A stretch of DNA of 64,000 nucleotides from SZUA-309 sp965233675 (lineage in GTDB: Bacteria > Pseudomonadota > Gammaproteobacteria > Pseudomonadales > Azotimanducaceae): positions 2,108,001 through 2,172,000 of the forward strand of contig OZ247498.1 in the NCBI GenBank assembly GCA_965233675.1. The letters are read 5' to 3'. Below are positions 35,314 through 43,548 of the stretch, piece after piece. The notes below the pieces were generated by a model. The model did no database searches. It had not been told where the DNA came from and saw only the letters and a program-made list of their open reading frames with translations. Within the stretch, counting starts at the first letter, position 1, and each line of letters starts with the position of its first letter. The translations under genes and the position numbers were made by a program.

Positions 35314-36369
35314 TCAGCTTTTTCCGCCGAGTACGGCCTTCCGGTACTGGCTGGGGGTCACCTGGTGGACGTCCTTGAAGGCCTTGTTGAAGCTCGACAG
35401 CGAGCGGAACCCTGCATCCATGGCGATGGTCAGCACCGGCAGGTTGCTTGCCTCCGGATCCGAAAGCCGCTCGGCGGCCTCCCGGATCCGATAGCTGTTC
35501 AGGAAATCGCTGACGTTGCGATAGCCGAGCCCGGCATTGATGGCGCGCCGGAGCCGGTACTGGGGCACGTCGATCCGCTCGGCCAGCTGACCGATGGTGA
35601 GCCCCATTTCCTGCCAGGCCCGCTCCGCCTCCATGAAGGTCTGGATCCGGGCGACCAGGGCCTGATCGACTTCCACCGTCCGCGCGCCCTTTTCTTCAGG
35701 GTCGGCCTCAGCGCCCGGCTGCGGCACCACAGATTGCAGGCCATCGACATCGAACAGCACGCCGGGACGGACACCGAGCAGCATCAGATTGACCCCGAAC
35801 AGCAGGCCGGCCGCAAAGACGTACTGCCAGGTGCCGAGCCAGACCTGTCCGGGAAAGAGCACTTCCCGGGCCAGAATCAGCAGGAATACGGCGATGCCGA
35901 TCAACCCGACGAACCAGACTCTGAGACGACGCCGGGATTCCACCAGATCGCCGGACCATTGCTCGACGACCACCCAGAGCGCCAGGGCCAGCAGCACGAA
36001 TTCCAGCAACTGCGGCAGCGAAAACAGCAGCCAGTCGAGCATCGCCGGGCGGCCGAGCAACATCCCCAGTACGGGAAACAGGACGGTGATCAGAACCGGA
36101 AACAGACGCAGGGGTGTGAGTCGGAAGTGGTCGTCGAAGATCGCACTGGCGAAGAGCCAGAACAGACCGGGAATGGCGGTCGCCCAGGGCGCGATAACAA
36201 ACGCCAGATCCGGCAGCAGCGGCGCACAGAGATGACAGGCGCCGGCCAGCTGCAGACCGATGAACAGCCGCTCCCGGGTGCCATGGGCAGGCAGCCGGAC
36301 GAGCAGCAGCAGACTCAGCAGGATCTGCGAAAGTCCTGCCGCGCAGGCGGCGGTGAGCAGCGGGTTCAT
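35314..36369 (-). CDS. Membrane-bound AraC family regulator
   Basis: A 351-residue protein. The first ~210 residues contain about seven hydrophobic segments (LLTAACAAGLSQILLSLLLLVRLPA, VWFVGLIGIAVFLLILA and others). The C-terminal ~105 residues are an AraC/XylS double helix-turn-helix (IGQLAERIDVPQYRLRRAINAGLGYRNVSDFLNSYRI... ILTIAMDAGFRSLSSFNKAFKDVHQVTPSQYRK). Such proteins are thought to sense a membrane or external signal and act on nearby genes. It lies 60 bp upstream of the cytochrome operon on the same strand and downstream of CYP153-3 and the small monooxygenase-like gene; either could be a target. Confidence 0.9.
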   Translation of the reverse strand: MNPLLTAACAAGLSQILLSLLLLVRLPAHGTRERLFIGLQLAGACHLCAPLLPDLAFVIAPWATAIPGLFWLFASAIFDDHFRLTPLRLFPVLITVLFPVLGMLLGRPAMLDWLLFSLPQLLEFVLLALALWVVVEQWSGDLVESRRRLRVWFVGLIGIAVFLLILAREVLFPGQVWLGTWQYVFAAGLLFGVNLMLLGVRPGVLFDVDGLQSVVPQPGAEADPEEKGARTVEVDQALVARIQTFMEAERAWQEMGLTIGQLAERIDVPQYRLRRAINAGLGYRNVSDFLNSYRIREAAERLSDPEASNLPVLTIAMDAGFRSLSSFNKAFKDVHQVTPSQYRKAVLGGKS

Positions 36370-36403
36370 CCCCTGTTGCTGGCCTGGCTCGTCTTAATCG
36401 GGG

Positions 36404-36739
36404 CTAAGCGGCCGCCTCGTCCGGGTCCACAGCTTGACCGTCCACGCGGACTTCACCGGCATCGTTGTCCACCACCACGTAGTTGTCGTAGAAGGTGACA
36501 ACCGGGCGCACGCCAAAGTGTGCTTCCATGGCCCGATGCCAGTCCTCGGTGTAGAAAGCCTCGGCCTTCTCTCGAGCGGCCCAGACGTAGACTCCGCCGC
36601 CGCCATTCTCACCATTGAGGTAGTACTTGGTGTCGAGGCCGTCCAGGCCACGGAACTTCGACGAAGAAGCCAGGCCGGCGCTGATGGCTTCTTCTCTGCT
36701 CCGGACCACACCGGGTAACTGGACGATCGCGATATACAT
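36404..36739 (-). CDS. Small YdhR/antibiotic-monooxygenase-like protein
   Basis: A 111-residue protein opening MYIAIVQLPGVVRSREEAI, with GLDTKYYLNGENGGGGVYVWAAREKAEAFYTEDW. This ferredoxin-like alpha+beta pattern (I-V-Q-[FL]; K-x-[FY]-x-x-[ND]; G-G-x-Y-x-[FW]) resembles the dimeric YdhR/ABM fold, which covers heme-free monooxygenases and many proteins of unknown role. It has a good AGGGAGAG site and lies between CYP153-3 and the AraC gene, likely in the same transcript. Activity is not predictable. Confidence 0.7.
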   Translation of the reverse strand: MYIAIVQLPGVVRSREEAISAGLASSSKFRGLDGLDTKYYLNGENGGGGVYVWAAREKAEAFYTEDWHRAMEAHFGVRPVVTFYDNYVVVDNDAGEVRVDGQAVDPDEAAA

Positions 36740-36802
36740 GGTCTCTCCCTGCTGAATGCTCAGATGTGAGCCGCAGTGTACTCCGATCGTCCACCGCCGG
36801 CG

Positions 36803-36854
36803 TCAGGCGGCGGCTTTGCGCCGCACGCTCAGGCGGCGGCTTTGCGCCGCACCT
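36803..36854. repeat. 26-bp tandem duplication of the CYP153-3 gene end
   Basis: Positions 36829-36854 hold the last codons of CYP153-3 (Val-Arg-Arg-Lys-Ala-Ala-Ala-stop) plus two bases. Positions 36803-36828 repeat the same sequence beyond the stop, so the coding series and its TGA appear twice. The two copies differ only at the terminal bases. Each copy contains a small GCGGC/GCCGC hairpin. Confidence 0.9.
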
Positions 36855-38181
36855 GTACCGGCAACCGGGTATAACCCTTCACGAACGACGAGAACGTGCG
36901 ATCCGGCTCAGCCTGAACCTCGATTTTCTCGAACCGCTGGAGAATTTCTTCCCACAGGATGCGCAGCTGTAACTCGGCCAGACGATTCCCCATGCAGCGA
37001 TGGATGCCGAAACCGAAGGCCAGGTGCTGGCGGGCATTTTCCCGCTCGATGTCCAGCGCGTCCGCATTATCGAACACGTCCGCATCCCGGTTGCCGGAGA
37101 CGTACCACATCAGAATCTGATCGTTTTTCCGGATCTGCTTGCCGCCGATTTCGCAATCGTGATTCGCCGTCCGACGCATATAGGCCAGCGGCGTCTGCCA
37201 GCGAATCAGTTCCGCCACCATATTCGGCACCAGGTCCGGATTGGCGATCAGCTTGTCGTACTGCTCGGGGAACCGGTTCAGCGCATAAACGCTGCCGGAC
37301 ATGGTGTTGCGGGTGGTGTCGTTACCGCCAACGATCAGCAGCAGCAGGTTGCCGAGAAACTCCATGGGCGGCATGTCTTTCGTGTCTTCCCCATGGGCCA
37401 GCATGGACACCAGGTCCTCTCCCGGATTGATCTTGCGCTCGTTCCAGAGTCCGGTGAAATACTCCAGGCATTCCAGCAGTTCGGCACGCTTCTGTTCGAT
37501 GGTTTCCACCACCCCACCCGGCTGGGGAATGGCAAACACGATGTCCGACCAGCGGGTCAGCTTGCGACGTTCTTCAAACGGAAAGTCGAACAGCGTGGCC
37601 AGCATCATGGTGGTGAGTTCGATCGAAACCGTATCCACCCAGTCGAAGGTTTCACCTTCCGGTAGTGAATCGAGCACCTTCCGGGTCCGTTCGCGGATCA
37701 GCGGCTCCATCTTCACGAGGTTCCCCGGTGCGGCAACACCCGCCACCGTTTTCCGCTGCACGTCGTGCACCGGCGGATCCTGAGCGATGAACGTCTGGAT
37801 ACCCTGCAGCGCACCTTTGGGTGGTTCCGCGCCGATAGGCAGACCCAGCGTGATGCCGTTTGCAGAGGAGAAGTTCTTCCAGTCCGTATCCACCGCCTTG
37901 ATGTCTTCGTACTTCGTCAGCGACCAGTAACGGCCAGCGGTCTCCGTTTCGTTGAAATGCACGGGGTCTTCCGCGCGGAGCCGTTCGAAGTAGCCCGGCC
38001 AGGTGTTCTCACTGAACAGCCACGGGTTGATCGGATTGATGTCCTCGATGGCGATGTCTGCGGCTGACGGAATATGCCGCAGCGCCTGTATAGCCTCCGC
38101 CCTCGGGTTATCGGGGGAAGGCGCCTCAGCGGCTGAATCGTCGGCCGACGGATTGTCGGTCTCTGTCACTGCTTCGCTCAC
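36829..38181 (-). CDS. CYP153-type cytochrome P450 (copy 3)
   Basis: A 450-residue P450 starting at a GTG with GGAGG 8 bp upstream. The I-helix LLLIVGGNDTTRNTMSG, ExxR in AELIRW and heme loop FGFGIHRCMGNRLAE (Cys about 396) are intact. It is much closer to copy 1 than to copy 2 along the whole length (DINPINPWLFSENTW, FPFEERRKLTRWSDIVFAIPQPGG, SSFVKGYTRLPV), including an acidic low-complexity N-terminal extension. It probably hydroxylates alkane-type substrates. Site B, a perfect 24-bp inverted repeat 26 bp before the start, matches site A before copy 1, so shared control is likely. Its 3' end is duplicated downstream. Confidence 0.9.
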   Translation of the reverse strand: MSEAVTETDNPSADDSAAEAPSPDNPRAEAIQALRHIPSAADIAIEDINPINPWLFSENTWPGYFERLRAEDPVHFNETETAGRYWSLTKYEDIKAVDTDWKNFSSANGITLGLPIGAEPPKGALQGIQTFIAQDPPVHDVQRKTVAGVAAPGNLVKMEPLIRERTRKVLDSLPEGETFDWVDTVSIELTTMMLATLFDFPFEERRKLTRWSDIVFAIPQPGGVVETIEQKRAELLECLEYFTGLWNERKINPGEDLVSMLAHGEDTKDMPPMEFLGNLLLLIVGGNDTTRNTMSGSVYALNRFPEQYDKLIANPDLVPNMVAELIRWQTPLAYMRRTANHDCEIGGKQIRKNDQILMWYVSGNRDADVFDNADALDIERENARQHLAFGFGIHRCMGNRLAELQLRILWEEILQRFEKIEVQAEPDRTFSSFVKGYTRLPVQVRRKAAA

Positions 38182-38206
38182 GTTCTCTGCCTCCGGGTTC
38201 GTGCAA

Positions 38207-38230
38207 ATACCATAACTTGTCTTATGGTAT
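38207..38230. promoter_or_regulatory. Candidate TetR operator (site B) before CYP153-3
   Basis: ATACCATAA, six bases (CTTGTC), then TTATGGTAT is a perfect inverted repeat with 9-bp arms. It agrees with site A (17362-17385) at 16 of 18 arm positions and has the same spacer length. It lies 26-49 bp upstream of CYP153-3 and also in the gap before the divergent nitroreductase (start 38335). Confidence 0.7.
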
Positions 38231-38334
38231 CGCGAGGATGGGCGGCCGCCAAGTTCCGCTTTCCGCCCCGGATGATTCCCCCTGAGCCTGCGCTAAACTG
38301 CGGACAAACGATTCAATGAAACGGGAGAACGGGC

Positions 38335-39012
38335 GTGGATTTCGACGAGGTCGTATTGGGCAGACGCAGCATCCGGGGATTCAAAACAGATCCGGTGCCC
38401 AGAGCCGTCATCCGGGAGGTCGTCACCCTGGCCACCCGGGCCCCCTCTTCCATGAATACTCAGCCCTGGCATCTGCATGCAGTAAGCGGCGATGCCCTCA
38501 ACCGGATCCGTGCCGGCAACACGGAACGCAATCTTGCCGGCGTGCCCGCGTCCCGGGAAATCCGGCAGCATGGGCCCTATGCCGGCGTTCATCGTGAGCG
38601 GCAGAAGGCGATTGCCGGGCAACTGTTCGATGCCATGGGGATCGAGTGGTCGGACAAACAACGACGGCAGGACTGGGTGTTGCGCGGCTTCCGCCAGTTC
38701 GACGCGCCTGTTTCGATCGTGGTGACGTTCGATGCTGAACTCACAGACAACGACATCGCCATCTTCGACTGTGGCGCGGTCACGAATTGCCTGGTCAATG
38801 CGGCCTGGTCCCGGGGACTGGGTTGCGTCATCAATGGCCAGGGCATCATGCAGTCACCGGTGGTGCGCGAGCATGCCGGCATCCCGGACAATCAGGTGAT
38901 CATGAGCTGTGTGGCCATGGGCTATCCAATGGACGACTTCCCGGCCAATGACGTGGAATCCACCCGGCGACCCGCCGATGAGGTTGTCCGTTTTGTCGGG
39001 TTCGACGACTGA
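38335..39012 (+). CDS. Nitroreductase family protein
   Basis: A 225-residue FMN-dependent nitroreductase. The N-terminal RRSIRGFKTDPVPRAVIREVV is the family FMN-phosphate-binding start, APSSMNTQPWHLHAV follows with the usual Ser/Asn/Gln contacts, and ALGCVINGQ-like LGCVINGQGIM lies near the C-terminus. It reduces nitro, quinone or similar compounds with NAD(P)H. It begins at a GTG with GGGAGA 12 bp upstream and is followed after 29 bp by an aldo/keto reductase, probably in one operon. It is divergent from CYP153-3, across site B. Confidence 0.9.
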   Translation: MDFDEVVLGRRSIRGFKTDPVPRAVIREVVTLATRAPSSMNTQPWHLHAVSGDALNRIRAGNTERNLAGVPASREIRQHGPYAGVHRERQKAIAGQLFDAMGIEWSDKQRRQDWVLRGFRQFDAPVSIVVTFDAELTDNDIAIFDCGAVTNCLVNAAWSRGLGCVINGQGIMQSPVVREHAGIPDNQVIMSCVAMGYPMDDFPANDVESTRRPADEVVRFVGFDD

Positions 39013-39041
39013 CGCGAACGCAATCGGAAACGAGGACAGAG

Positions 39042-39971
39042 ATGGAATACAGGAATCTGGGAACGAGCGGACTGAAGGTCTCCACGGTCGGGCTCGGCTG
39101 CAATAACTTCGGCATGCGTATCGATGCCGAGCAGACCCGGGCGGTGGTACATGCGGCGCTGGATGCCGGGATCAACTTCTTCGACAGCGCCGACGTTTAC
39201 GGCGGCAGCAAGAGCGAAGCGTTCCTCGGCGAAGCGCTGAAAGGCATCGATCGCGATTCGGTGGTCATTGCCACGAAATTTGCGATGCCCATGGGCAAGG
39301 GCCGTCAGGGTGCATCCCGCCGCTATATCGTCAGCGCCGTGGAGGCCAGTCTCGCCCGGCTCGGCACGGATCACATTGATCTCTACCAGCAGCACCGGCC
39401 GGATCCGGACACACCCATCGAGGAGACCCTGCGGGCGCTGGATGATCTGGTCCGCGCCGGCAAGGTGCGTTATATCGGCAACTCGAACTTCACCGGCTGG
39501 CAGCTCGCCGATGCGGACTGGACCGCGCGCAGCGAGGGCCTGAACCGGTTCGTCTCCGCTCAGAATCACTACAACCTGCTCGACCGCCGGATCGAACGGG
39601 AGGTGCTGCCGGCCTGTCAGCGATTCGGCCTCGGTCTGCTGCCCTATTTTCCGCTGGCCAGCGGGCTGCTCACCGGCAAGTACGATCGCGGTCAACCGGC
39701 CCCGGAAGACACCCGACTCGCCGGCGAACGGGGCGCGATGGCGTTGACGGACGCGAACTTCGACATCGTGGAAAAGCTCGCCGGCTTCGCTGCGGAACGG
39801 GGACATTCACTGCTGGAACTGGCGATGAGCTGGCTGGCCTGTAACCCGAACGTCTCCAGCGTCATCTCCGGCGCAACGAAAACAGCCCAGGTGCAGGCGA
39901 ATGTGGAGGCAGCCAGCTGGCAGCTATCCGAAGAGGATCTTTCTGAAATTCAATCACTTACGAAAAGGTGA
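39042..39971 (+). CDS. Aldo/keto reductase
   Basis: A 309-residue (alpha/beta)8 barrel. The catalytic tetrad can be read as Asp in NFFDSADVYG, the Tyr just after it, Lys in VVIATKFAM and His in DLYQQHRPD. YIGNSNFTGWQL and the C-terminal SSVISGATKTAQVQANVEA bind NADPH. It reduces aldehydes or ketones to alcohols. It is 29 bp behind the nitroreductase and convergent with the acyl-CoA synthetase (6-bp gap). The substrate is unknown; removing reactive aldehydes from P450 chemistry is possible but inferred. Confidence 0.92.
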   Translation: MEYRNLGTSGLKVSTVGLGCNNFGMRIDAEQTRAVVHAALDAGINFFDSADVYGGSKSEAFLGEALKGIDRDSVVIATKFAMPMGKGRQGASRRYIVSAVEASLARLGTDHIDLYQQHRPDPDTPIEETLRALDDLVRAGKVRYIGNSNFTGWQLADADWTARSEGLNRFVSAQNHYNLLDRRIEREVLPACQRFGLGLLPYFPLASGLLTGKYDRGQPAPEDTRLAGERGAMALTDANFDIVEKLAGFAAERGHSLLELAMSWLACNPNVSSVISGATKTAQVQANVEAASWQLSEEDLSEIQSLTKR

Positions 39972-39977
39972 TGACTT

Positions 39978-41654
39978 TCAGGATGCTTCCAGCATGGCGT
40001 CCCGCATTTTGAATTTCTGAATCTTCCCGGTCACCGTCATCGGGAATTCATCCACGAAACGGACGTGGGTCGGCACCTTGAAGTGGGTGATCTGATCCCT
40101 GCAGAAGGCCTTCACGTCCGCTTCAGTGAGCGCGGCACCTTCTTTGAGCTGCACCCAGGCGCAGACGATCTCGCCGTATTTCTGATCCGGGATGCCGAAC
40201 ACCTGCACCTCCTGGATGTCCGGGTGGGTGTAGAGAAACTCCTCCACTTCCCGGGGATACACGTTTTCGCCCCCCCGGATGATCATGTCCTTGATGCGGC
40301 CGACGATCTGCACGTAGCCCTCGGCATCCATCTCGGCAAGGTCGCCGGAATGCAGCCAACCGGCGGCGTCGATGGTCTCCGCTGTCCGTTCTTCATCGTC
40401 CCAGTAGCCCTGCATCACCGAGTATCCCCGGCAGCAGAGTTCACCCTTCTCCCCGAGCGGAACCACCCGGCCATCCTCACCGATGATCTTGATCTCCTGA
40501 TACGGGCCCACTCTGCCCACGGTGCCGCAGCGTTTTTCCGCCGGGGCGTCAATATCCGTCATGTGATTCACCGGACTGGTTTCCGTCTGTCCGTACATGA
40601 TGGTGATCTCACTCATGTGCAGCCGGTCCATCACCTGGTGCATGAGCTCGAGCGGACAGGGCGCCCCGGCCATCACCCCGGTGCGCAGGGTTGAGGTGTC
40701 GTAGTCGGCCACGTTCGGCAGCTCCACTTCGGCGACGAACATGGTGGGCACCCCGTGCAACGCCGTGCATTTTTCTTCTGCCACGGTCTCCAGCACGCTG
40801 ACCGGATCGAAGCCTTCATCGGGGAAGACGGCACAGGCGCCATGGGTCATACAGGCCAGGTTGCCCATCACCATGCCGAAGCAGTGATAGAGCGGCACCG
40901 GGATGCAGAGCCGATCCTGTTCCGAGAAACGCATGCCGGCACCCACCTGCAGGCCGTTGTTGAGAATGTTGAAGTGCGAAAGCGTGGCCCCTTTCGGGTT
41001 GCCCGTGGTGCCGCTGGTGAACTGAATGTTGATGGCATCGTCCGGCTGCAGGGTCGCAGCGATGTCCGCCATCCTCGCCCGCTCCGCATCCCCGCCCATG
41101 GTCATCACCGCATCGAAATTGAACATCCCGGGGGATTCCGCTGAGTCCATCCGGATCACCGTTTCCAGATGGGGCAGTTTTTCTGCCTGGAGCCTGCCCG
41201 GCTCACAGGCAGCGAGCTCCGGTGCCAGTTCGTTCAGCATGTCCAGATAGGCGCTGGTCTTGAATCGCTCGGCGCTGATGATCGCCCGGCAGCCGACCTT
41301 GTTCAGTGCGTACTCGAGCTCGTAGAGTCGGTAGGCCGGGTTGATGCAGACCATGATCGCGCCGATCTTCGCCGTGGCGAACTGGGTGAGGCACCACTCC
41401 ACCCGGTTCGGTGCCCAGATGCCGACCCGATCACCGGGCTCGATGCCGACAGCCAGCAATCCGGCGGCCAGATCATCAATGCGGGCCCTGTATTCGGCGA
41501 ACGTCCAGCGGACGTTCTGCTGGCGAACCACCAGCGCCTCCCTGTCAGGGTAGGTCGCCGCAATCCGATCCACGCATGCGCCGATGGTTTCATACAGCAA
41601 CGGCTCATTCGCCTGTCCACAGAGATAGCTCTGTCCTTTCGGCAGGTTATCCAT
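39978..41654 (-). CDS. AMP-forming acyl-CoA synthetase
   Basis: A 558-residue ANL-superfamily enzyme. The P-loop is QFTSGTTGNPKGATLSH (about 213-229), the aromatic motif ITIMYGQTETSPV, and the C-terminal GWLHSGDLAEMDAEGYVQIVGRIKDMIIRGGENVYPREVE is the hinge. The catalytic Lys is in FPMTVTGKIQKFKMR. It adenylates a carboxylic acid and forms its CoA ester in the cytoplasm; residues suggest medium- or longer-chain acids, but this is not certain. It would suit activation of acids produced by CYP153 omega-oxidation. GGGGAG precedes the ATG. Confidence 0.92.
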   Translation of the reverse strand: MDNLPKGQSYLCGQANEPLLYETIGACVDRIAATYPDREALVVRQQNVRWTFAEYRARIDDLAAGLLAVGIEPGDRVGIWAPNRVEWCLTQFATAKIGAIMVCINPAYRLYELEYALNKVGCRAIISAERFKTSAYLDMLNELAPELAACEPGRLQAEKLPHLETVIRMDSAESPGMFNFDAVMTMGGDAERARMADIAATLQPDDAINIQFTSGTTGNPKGATLSHFNILNNGLQVGAGMRFSEQDRLCIPVPLYHCFGMVMGNLACMTHGACAVFPDEGFDPVSVLETVAEEKCTALHGVPTMFVAEVELPNVADYDTSTLRTGVMAGAPCPLELMHQVMDRLHMSEITIMYGQTETSPVNHMTDIDAPAEKRCGTVGRVGPYQEIKIIGEDGRVVPLGEKGELCCRGYSVMQGYWDDEERTAETIDAAGWLHSGDLAEMDAEGYVQIVGRIKDMIIRGGENVYPREVEEFLYTHPDIQEVQVFGIPDQKYGEIVCAWVQLKEGAALTEADVKAFCRDQITHFKVPTHVRFVDEFPMTVTGKIQKFKMRDAMLEAS

Positions 41655-41804
41655 CTTCTCTCCCCTGTCTTCAGGCCACCGAGGCCCATTCAGCTCTATC
41701 GGACGAGTCTACGAAATGGTCGCGAGGAGTTCATCCGTCCCCGGTGCCGATGAAGCTCAGGTAAACTTCGCCCCTCCTGCAGCATCGACAATCACGGATC
41801 TCAG

Positions 41805-42839
41805 ATGAGTACTACTCTGCCGGCACTCAGCGTGCTCGACCTGGCACCGGTCATACAAGGGGGCACCCCGGGCCAGGCCCTGCGTAACAGCCGTGACCTG
41901 GCCCGGCATGCCGAGCGCCTCGGCTACCGTCGATTCTGGCTGGCCGAGCACCACAACATGGCCGGCATCGCCAGTTCCGCCACCGCGGTGGCCATCGGCT
42001 ACGTGGCCGAGGGCACGGAACGCATCCGCGTGGGTGCCGGCGGCGTCATGCTGCCGAACCATGCGCCCCTGATCATCGCGGAGCAGTTCGGCACCCTGGC
42101 TTCTCTCTATCCGGATCGAATCGACCTGGGTCTTGGTCGTGCCCCCGGCACGGACCAGATTACCGCTCAGGCACTGCGCCGCACGCTCAACGGCGACGTC
42201 GATCAGTTCCCCAGAGACGTGATGGAACTGATGGCGTATCTGGATGACGCGGAAGAAGGCCAACGAGTGAGAGCGATTCCCGGCGCCGGCACCCGGGTGC
42301 CGATCTGGATCCTGGGATCGAGCCTCTACGGCGCCCAGCTTGCCGCCATGCTCGGCCTGCCCTACGCTTTCGCGTCCCATTTCGCACCTCAGATGATGAT
42401 GCAGGCGATCGATATGTACCGCTCGTCATTCCGCCCCTCTGAGCAACTGGCCGCCCCCTATATGATGCTGGGCTACAACGTTTGTGCCGCACCCAGCAAT
42501 GAAGAGGCGCAATATCTGCGGACCTCATCCCTGCAGGCGATCATCAACCTCCGCAAAGGCACGCCGGGGCAACTGCCACCACCGGTGCAGGATCTGAGAC
42601 TCTCCCCGGAAGACGAAGCCATCGTCGCAGGATTCAGTCAGTGTTCGGCCGTCGGTGATGTGGATACTGTCGCCGCCGGGCTGAAGGCCTTCGCCGAGCA
42701 GACCGGGGCCGACGAAATCATGGTGGCGGGCCAGATCTACGACCATGGTGCCCGCGTGCGCTCTTACGAGATACTGACCCGGGCGTACGAGTCTCTCCGA
42801 CAACAACCCTCAGACCTTAAGGAGTCCAGCAGTGTCTGA
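41805..42839 (+). CDS. Luciferase-like flavin oxidoreductase, MsnO8-type
   Basis: A 344-residue LLM-fold protein. LSVLDLAPVIQGGTPGQALRNS, the RFWLAEHHNMAGIASSATAVAI segment and YPDRIDLGLGRAPGTD are characteristic of the MsnO8/group 1 luciferase-family subfamily, whose members are annotated FMN-dependent but rarely tested. It overlaps the YaiL gene by 8 bp, so translation of the two is likely coupled. No bacterial luciferase partner (luxB) or aldehyde-supply genes are present, so bioluminescence is not implied. Confidence 0.88.
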   Translation: MSTTLPALSVLDLAPVIQGGTPGQALRNSRDLARHAERLGYRRFWLAEHHNMAGIASSATAVAIGYVAEGTERIRVGAGGVMLPNHAPLIIAEQFGTLASLYPDRIDLGLGRAPGTDQITAQALRRTLNGDVDQFPRDVMELMAYLDDAEEGQRVRAIPGAGTRVPIWILGSSLYGAQLAAMLGLPYAFASHFAPQMMMQAIDMYRSSFRPSEQLAAPYMMLGYNVCAAPSNEEAQYLRTSSLQAIINLRKGTPGQLPPPVQDLRLSPEDEAIVAGFSQCSAVGDVDTVAAGLKAFAEQTGADEIMVAGQIYDHGARVRSYEILTRAYESLRQQPSDLKESSSV

Positions 42840-43446
42840 AAGCCTTCGTGATCAGCTGGTGAAGGCCGGCCTCGCGACCGCATCGCAGGCCAAGAAAGCA
42901 GAACGCCAGGCCAAGTCCCAGCAGCATGCCAACCGCGGCGGCAAAGGCGGCAAAGGGGGCAAATCCGGCGCTAAGGGTCCCTCCAGGCCGAAGCAGGTGG
43001 ATCCCAACTCACCGGAAGCCGTGAAAGCCCGGGCCCGAGCGCAACAGGCGGAAAAGCGTGCCCGCGACAAAGCGCTGGCCGAGTCCAGGAACGAAAAGGC
43101 GGCTGCCCGGGCGCTCCGTGCGGAGATCAAGCAGATCCTCAGCCAGAATGACCAGCGCCAGAAGACCAGTACCGATGAAGACGTGCCATACCAGTTCGTG
43201 CATGGCAGAAAGATCAAACGGATTCACGTGCCGCCTGCGCAGAGAGAGCTGCTGATCAAAGGCGCTCTGGTGGTCATCAACAACGAAGGGCTCTACAGCC
43301 TGGTCAGCAAGGATGTCGCCGAACAGATCAGAGCCCGGGATCCGAAGCGGATCATCACGGGTCAGGAAGAACAGAAGAAGCCGGAACCTGGTTCCGACGA
43401 CGAGTACTACGCACAGTTCGAGGTTCCGGATGATCTGGACTGGTAG
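42832..43446 (+). CDS. yaiL: DUF2058 family protein (YaiL-like)
   Basis: A 204-residue protein starting at a GTG with AAGGAG 9 bp upstream, inside the end of the previous gene. The N-terminal LRDQLVKAGLATASQAKKAERQ is the DUF2058 hallmark; a Gly/Lys-rich linker (GGKGGKGGKSGAKG) and long charged helices follow. The C-terminal domain has VPYQFVHGRKIKRIHV and LYSLVSKDVAEQIRARDPKRI. The family, found mainly in gammaproteobacteria, is annotated as nucleoid- or polynucleotide-associated, with no firm biochemistry. The fusion of its start with the luciferase-like gene is odd and is probably only spatial economy. Confidence 0.9.
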   Translation: MSESLRDQLVKAGLATASQAKKAERQAKSQQHANRGGKGGKGGKSGAKGPSRPKQVDPNSPEAVKARARAQQAEKRARDKALAESRNEKAAARALRAEIKQILSQNDQRQKTSTDEDVPYQFVHGRKIKRIHVPPAQRELLIKGALVVINNEGLYSLVSKDVAEQIRARDPKRIITGQEEQKKPEPGSDDEYYAQFEVPDDLDW

Positions 43447-43548
43447 GGACGGCTGACAGGCGGGTCAGCAACAGGGGACACCCTGCAGACTGCCACCAGA
43501 CCGTCGCTGAACCGCGCTATCCACCAACGCCATCACAATGGATTCGAG

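Noticed and set aside
36803..36854. Terminator at the duplicated CYP153-3 end
   Set aside because: Small GCGGC/GCCGC hairpins are present, but no T-run follows and transcription likely continues into the next gene.
41805..42839. Bioluminescence (lux) function
   Set aside because: The fold is luciferase-like, but there is no luxB, fatty-acid reductase or flavin reductase set; it fits the MsnO8-type oxidoreductases.
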